Source: Bacteroides intestinalis
GTDB lineage: Bacteria; Bacteroidota; Bacteroidia; Bacteroidales; Bacteroidaceae
Reading direction: 5' to 3'
Assembly: GCF_003464595.1 (NCBI RefSeq)
Contig: NZ_QRZF01000001.1
Coordinates: forward strand, 310,001-374,000
DNA length: 64,000 bases
In this document: piece by piece, positions 61,625 through 64,000 of the stretch
Layout: the number at the start of each line of letters is the position of its first letter
How positions within the stretch are numbered: the stretch's first letter is position 1
The notes under the pieces: generated by a model
Databases searched by the model: none
What the model was told of the DNA's origin: nothing
The model's input: the letters and a program-made list of their open reading frames with translations, nothing else
Position numbers and translations under genes: made by a program

Positions 61625-64000
61625 ATGAATGTAAGACTTCATTTTTTGTTCACTTTGCTCACCGCCTCCCTGATCCCCCAGACGGGAGGCGCGCAAGAGC
61701 TTCCGACGGATGTCCGCCAGGAAATCGGTAAGTTTCTGGACGCAACCGCACGGAAAGAGGTTTCCGTAGGACGCATCCGGATTGACTCTGTTGCCATTGA
61801 AGGAAATACGTTGCAATTATTTGCTAACATGAACTGTGCATATATTCCTTTCCGAGAAGATAATGTGACAGAGATTTATCAAGGTGTGCAGGCACTGCTT
61901 CCGGCAGAGTTTTCAAAGTACAACCTGCAAATCCGCACGAATAAGCGTAGCATTGAAGAATTAATCCCCCAGGCACTACGCAGCAAAAAGGACAAAAAAA
62001 ACAAAACATTCAATCCTGCCGGGACAAAACCTTTAGTAACGGCCCTTTCTACCCCCTATACCCCTACAAATGGACTAAAGAACCGTCACATTGCTTTGTG
62101 GCAGAGTCATGGCTTCTATTATGAGCCCAAACTGACACGCTGGGAATGGCAACGCGCCCGCATCTTCCAGACGGTGGAGGATTTATATACGCAAAGTTAT
62201 GTACTGCCTTTCTTGGTTCCCATGTTGGAGAATGCAGGAGCTAATGTGTTGATGCCCCGTGAACGGGATAGCCAAATAGCAGAAGTTGTTGTAGACAATG
62301 ACGGTTGCCTTCACTCCCGTTCCGTTTATACAGAAAAGATAGGCGATAAGAACTGGATGCAAGGTACTGGTGAAGGTTTCGCCCATCTGCGCGATCAATA
62401 TATCAATTTTGAGAACCCATTCCGTGAAGGAACCTTCCGCACTGTTGAGACGGTGAAAGGTAAGAAGGAGAAAGAGAGTACAGCCGAATGGATTCCTGAA
62501 CTTCCGTCAACCGGACAGTATGCCGTTTATGTATCCTATAAATCATTGCCAAACAGTACGGATGATGCCCTTTACACCGTTTATCACAAAGGAGGAGTCT
62601 CCCAATTCAAAGTGAACCAACAGATGGGTGGCGGCACCTGGATTTATCTGGGTACATTTGGTTTTGATGCCGGAAAAAGCGATGCCGGAAAAGTTGTTTT
62701 AAGCAATCGTTCTGATAAAGCCGGACGTATCGTTACCGCTGATGCCGTAAAAATCGGAGGTGGTATGGGAAATATGGCACGCCGTATCTCTGAGACAGGT
62801 GCCACAGAGAATATTAAAAGTTCGGACGGCAATGCTGCCATAGTGCATAAAGAAATGCCAAAAGTAGATTATCCGTATGAGATAAGCGGTTATCCCCGTT
62901 TCTGCGAGGCGGCACGCTACTGGCTTCAATGGGCAGGTATTCCGGACAGTGTCTATTCCGACAGTCAGGGTAAGAATGACTATACGGACGATTACAAATG
63001 TCGTGGTATCTGGGTGAATTACCTTGCCGGTGGTTCTGCGGTTAACCCGACAGAACAAGGACTGAATATCCCGGTAGATATGGCTTTCGCCTTCCATTCA
63101 GATGCAGGAACCACGCTAAACGATTCCATCATCGGAACATTGGGCATCTACTATACCAACGTTCACAATGAAGAATACGCCAACGGAGCATCCCGCTATC
63201 TGGCACACGACATGACAGACCTGATTCAGTCAAATATTGTACGGGATATCCGCAGCCTATACGAACCGGATTGGACACGCCGCGGTATGTGGAACCAATC
63301 CTACTACGAAGCACGTGTGCCCCGTGTCCCCACTATGTTACTGGAATTACTTTCACACCAGAACTTTGCAGACATGCGTTATGGTTTAGATCCACGTTTC
63401 CGTTTTACGGTAAGCCGTGCAATCTATAAAGGTATGCTGCAATTCATTTGCTCGCAATACCACATGGATTATATTGTTCAGCCGTTACCTGTCGACAATA
63501 TGGCATTGAAAATGGCAGGCGAGAATGAAATAGAGCTGACCTGGCAACCCGTAGCCGACCCACTGGAGCCAACGGCAAATGCTGAAAAATATATAGTTTA
63601 TACCCGCATCGGAGATGGCGATTTCGACAATGGCGTGTTGGTAGATAAGAATACCTATCGCACTGCCCTCCCTGCCGGCATGGTATGCAGTTATAAAGTA
63701 ACTGCCGTCAACAAGGGCGGAGAAAGTTTCCCGTCCGAAATACTCTCTGCAGGACGTGCACTTAATAGCTATAAGCGATTAGCGATGAGTGATAAGCAAA
63801 CAAACGCTAATCACTCATCACTAAACGCTAATCACTCAGATATCGTGCTGATAGTAAACGGCTTCGACCGTATCAGTGCTCCGGCAGATTTTGTTGCACC
63901 TGCTCCCGGTGATACTTTATTCGCCGGCTTCTTAGATGATCTGGACCACGGCGTACCTTATCTGAAAGATATCAGCTACATCGGTAAGATGAAAGAATAC
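61625..64000 (+). CDS. large exported amidase-like protein with golvesin-like insert (partial, runs off window)
   Basis: 792 residues are visible with no stop before the window end. The signal peptide is about 1-23 (QTGGAQ). A zinc-amidase-like (Amidase_3 type) domain appears split: residues about 155-250 carry IALWQSHGFYYEP (H162) and an E-rich helix, and residues about 400-600 carry VDMAFAFHSDAGT (H491) and VPTMLLELLSH (E574). Between them, about 261-385, lies a golvesin/xanthan-lyase-like beta domain (YAVYVSYKSL, IYLGTFGFDAGK). A fibronectin-III-like domain is at about 620-715. A palindromic repeat is inserted in frame at 63774-63838. Probable role: cutting peptide from peptidoglycan fragments beside NamZ. 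Confidence 0.82.
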   Translation, partial: MNVRLHFLFTLLTASLIPQTGGAQELPTDVRQEIGKFLDATARKEVSVGRIRIDSVAIEGNTLQLFANMNCAYIPFREDNVTEIYQGVQALLPAEFSKYNLQIRTNKRSIEELIPQALRSKKDKKNKTFNPAGTKPLVTALSTPYTPTNGLKNRHIALWQSHGFYYEPKLTRWEWQRARIFQTVEDLYTQSYVLPFLVPMLENAGANVLMPRERDSQIAEVVVDNDGCLHSRSVYTEKIGDKNWMQGTGEGFAHLRDQYINFENPFREGTFRTVETVKGKKEKESTAEWIPELPSTGQYAVYVSYKSLPNSTDDALYTVYHKGGVSQFKVNQQMGGGTWIYLGTFGFDAGKSDAGKVVLSNRSDKAGRIVTADAVKIGGGMGNMARRISETGATENIKSSDGNAAIVHKEMPKVDYPYEISGYPRFCEAARYWLQWAGIPDSVYSDSQGKNDYTDDYKCRGIWVNYLAGGSAVNPTEQGLNIPVDMAFAFHSDAGTTLNDSIIGTLGIYYTNVHNEEYANGASRYLAHDMTDLIQSNIVRDIRSLYEPDWTRRGMWNQSYYEARVPRVPTMLLELLSHQNFADMRYGLDPRFRFTVSRAIYKGMLQFICSQYHMDYIVQPLPVDNMALKMAGENEIELTWQPVADPLEPTANAEKYIVYTRIGDGDFDNGVLVDKNTYRTALPAGMVCSYKVTAVNKGGESFPSEILSAGRALNSYKRLAMSDKQTNANHSSLNANHSDIVLIVNGFDRISAPADFVAPAPGDTLFAGFLDDLDHGVPYLKDISYIGKMKEY
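63774..63838. repeat. palindromic repeat in frame inside the amidase-like gene
   Basis: Arms GATTAGCGATGAGTGATAAG (63777-63796) and GCTAATCACTCATCACTAA pair around AAACAAAC, followed by another GCTAATCACTCA. It encodes about 22 extra residues rich in Asn, Ser and His without breaking the frame. Same theme as at 16391-16417 and 30273-30306. Confidence 0.8.

Overview
The window looks like chromosome from a gut Bacteroides (Bacteroidales). Reasons: three SusC/SusD outer-membrane nutrient pairs, SPII lipoproteins, many TAnnTTTG-type -7 promoter boxes, and housekeeping genes (pta-ackA, tldD-tldE, cdaA, folP, murF, asd) with Bacteroidetes-type sequences. I cannot name the species. I see no tRNA, rRNA, insertion sequence, integrase or CRISPR array.

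Layout. 1-9.6 kb: a secreted YdjC-like deacetylase/serine-hydrolase fusion, a small charged protein, alkaline phosphatase, the pta-ackA acetate operon, a divergent CidA/LrgB membrane pair, and two GNAT-fold proteins. 9.6-10.3 kb: a repeat-rich gap. 10.3-17.3 kb: a cyclophilin-like lipoprotein, a secreted cupin/double-CMD protein, a DUF985 cupin, tldE-tldD (TldD with a Tat-like signal), the c-di-AMP synthase cdaA, and folP. 17.4-26.2 kb: two paralogous TPR sensor kinases, murF, a VanZ-like protein, a sodium symporter, an HHH protein and a Spy/LTxxQ-like periplasmic protein. 26.4-34.8 kb: an outer-membrane barrel protein, a lolD-like ATPase, tcdA, a CPA2 antiporter, asd and an AlkZ-like winged-helix protein.

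34.9-64 kb is accessory. It holds a minus-strand SusC-SusD pair without enzymes and a BadF/BadG-type sugar kinase. Then come a divergent SusC-SusD set with a DUF4623 lipoprotein and a GH10-like lipoprotein, and an AAA/DUF4143 ATPase. Last is a third SusC-SusD set, followed by a NamZ-type exo-N-acetylmuramidase (DUF1343), a sodium:solute symporter and a large amidase-like protein that runs off the window. NamZ, symporter, amidase and perhaps the kinase suggest salvage of peptidoglycan fragments (inference).

Most notable signals. (1) All three susC genes share a 5' leader with a GTTCTCTTGGAAC box, a six-codon mini-ORF (MEEKLV, MEQKLT, MEQELT) and, 4-8 nt after its stop, a hairpin whose stem sequence differs between copies while pairing is kept. 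At the third locus the leader still ends in a decayed susC start (MNEDR...stop) 146 nt before the gene now used. (2) Several intergenic arrays have an exact 22-bp (2 x 11) period and unrelated sequences: 9694-9803, 29455-29542, 40345-40454, 40545-40654 and weakly 10052-10117. (3) Two families of short palindromic repeats often overlap stop codons, and one copy sits in frame inside the amidase gene.
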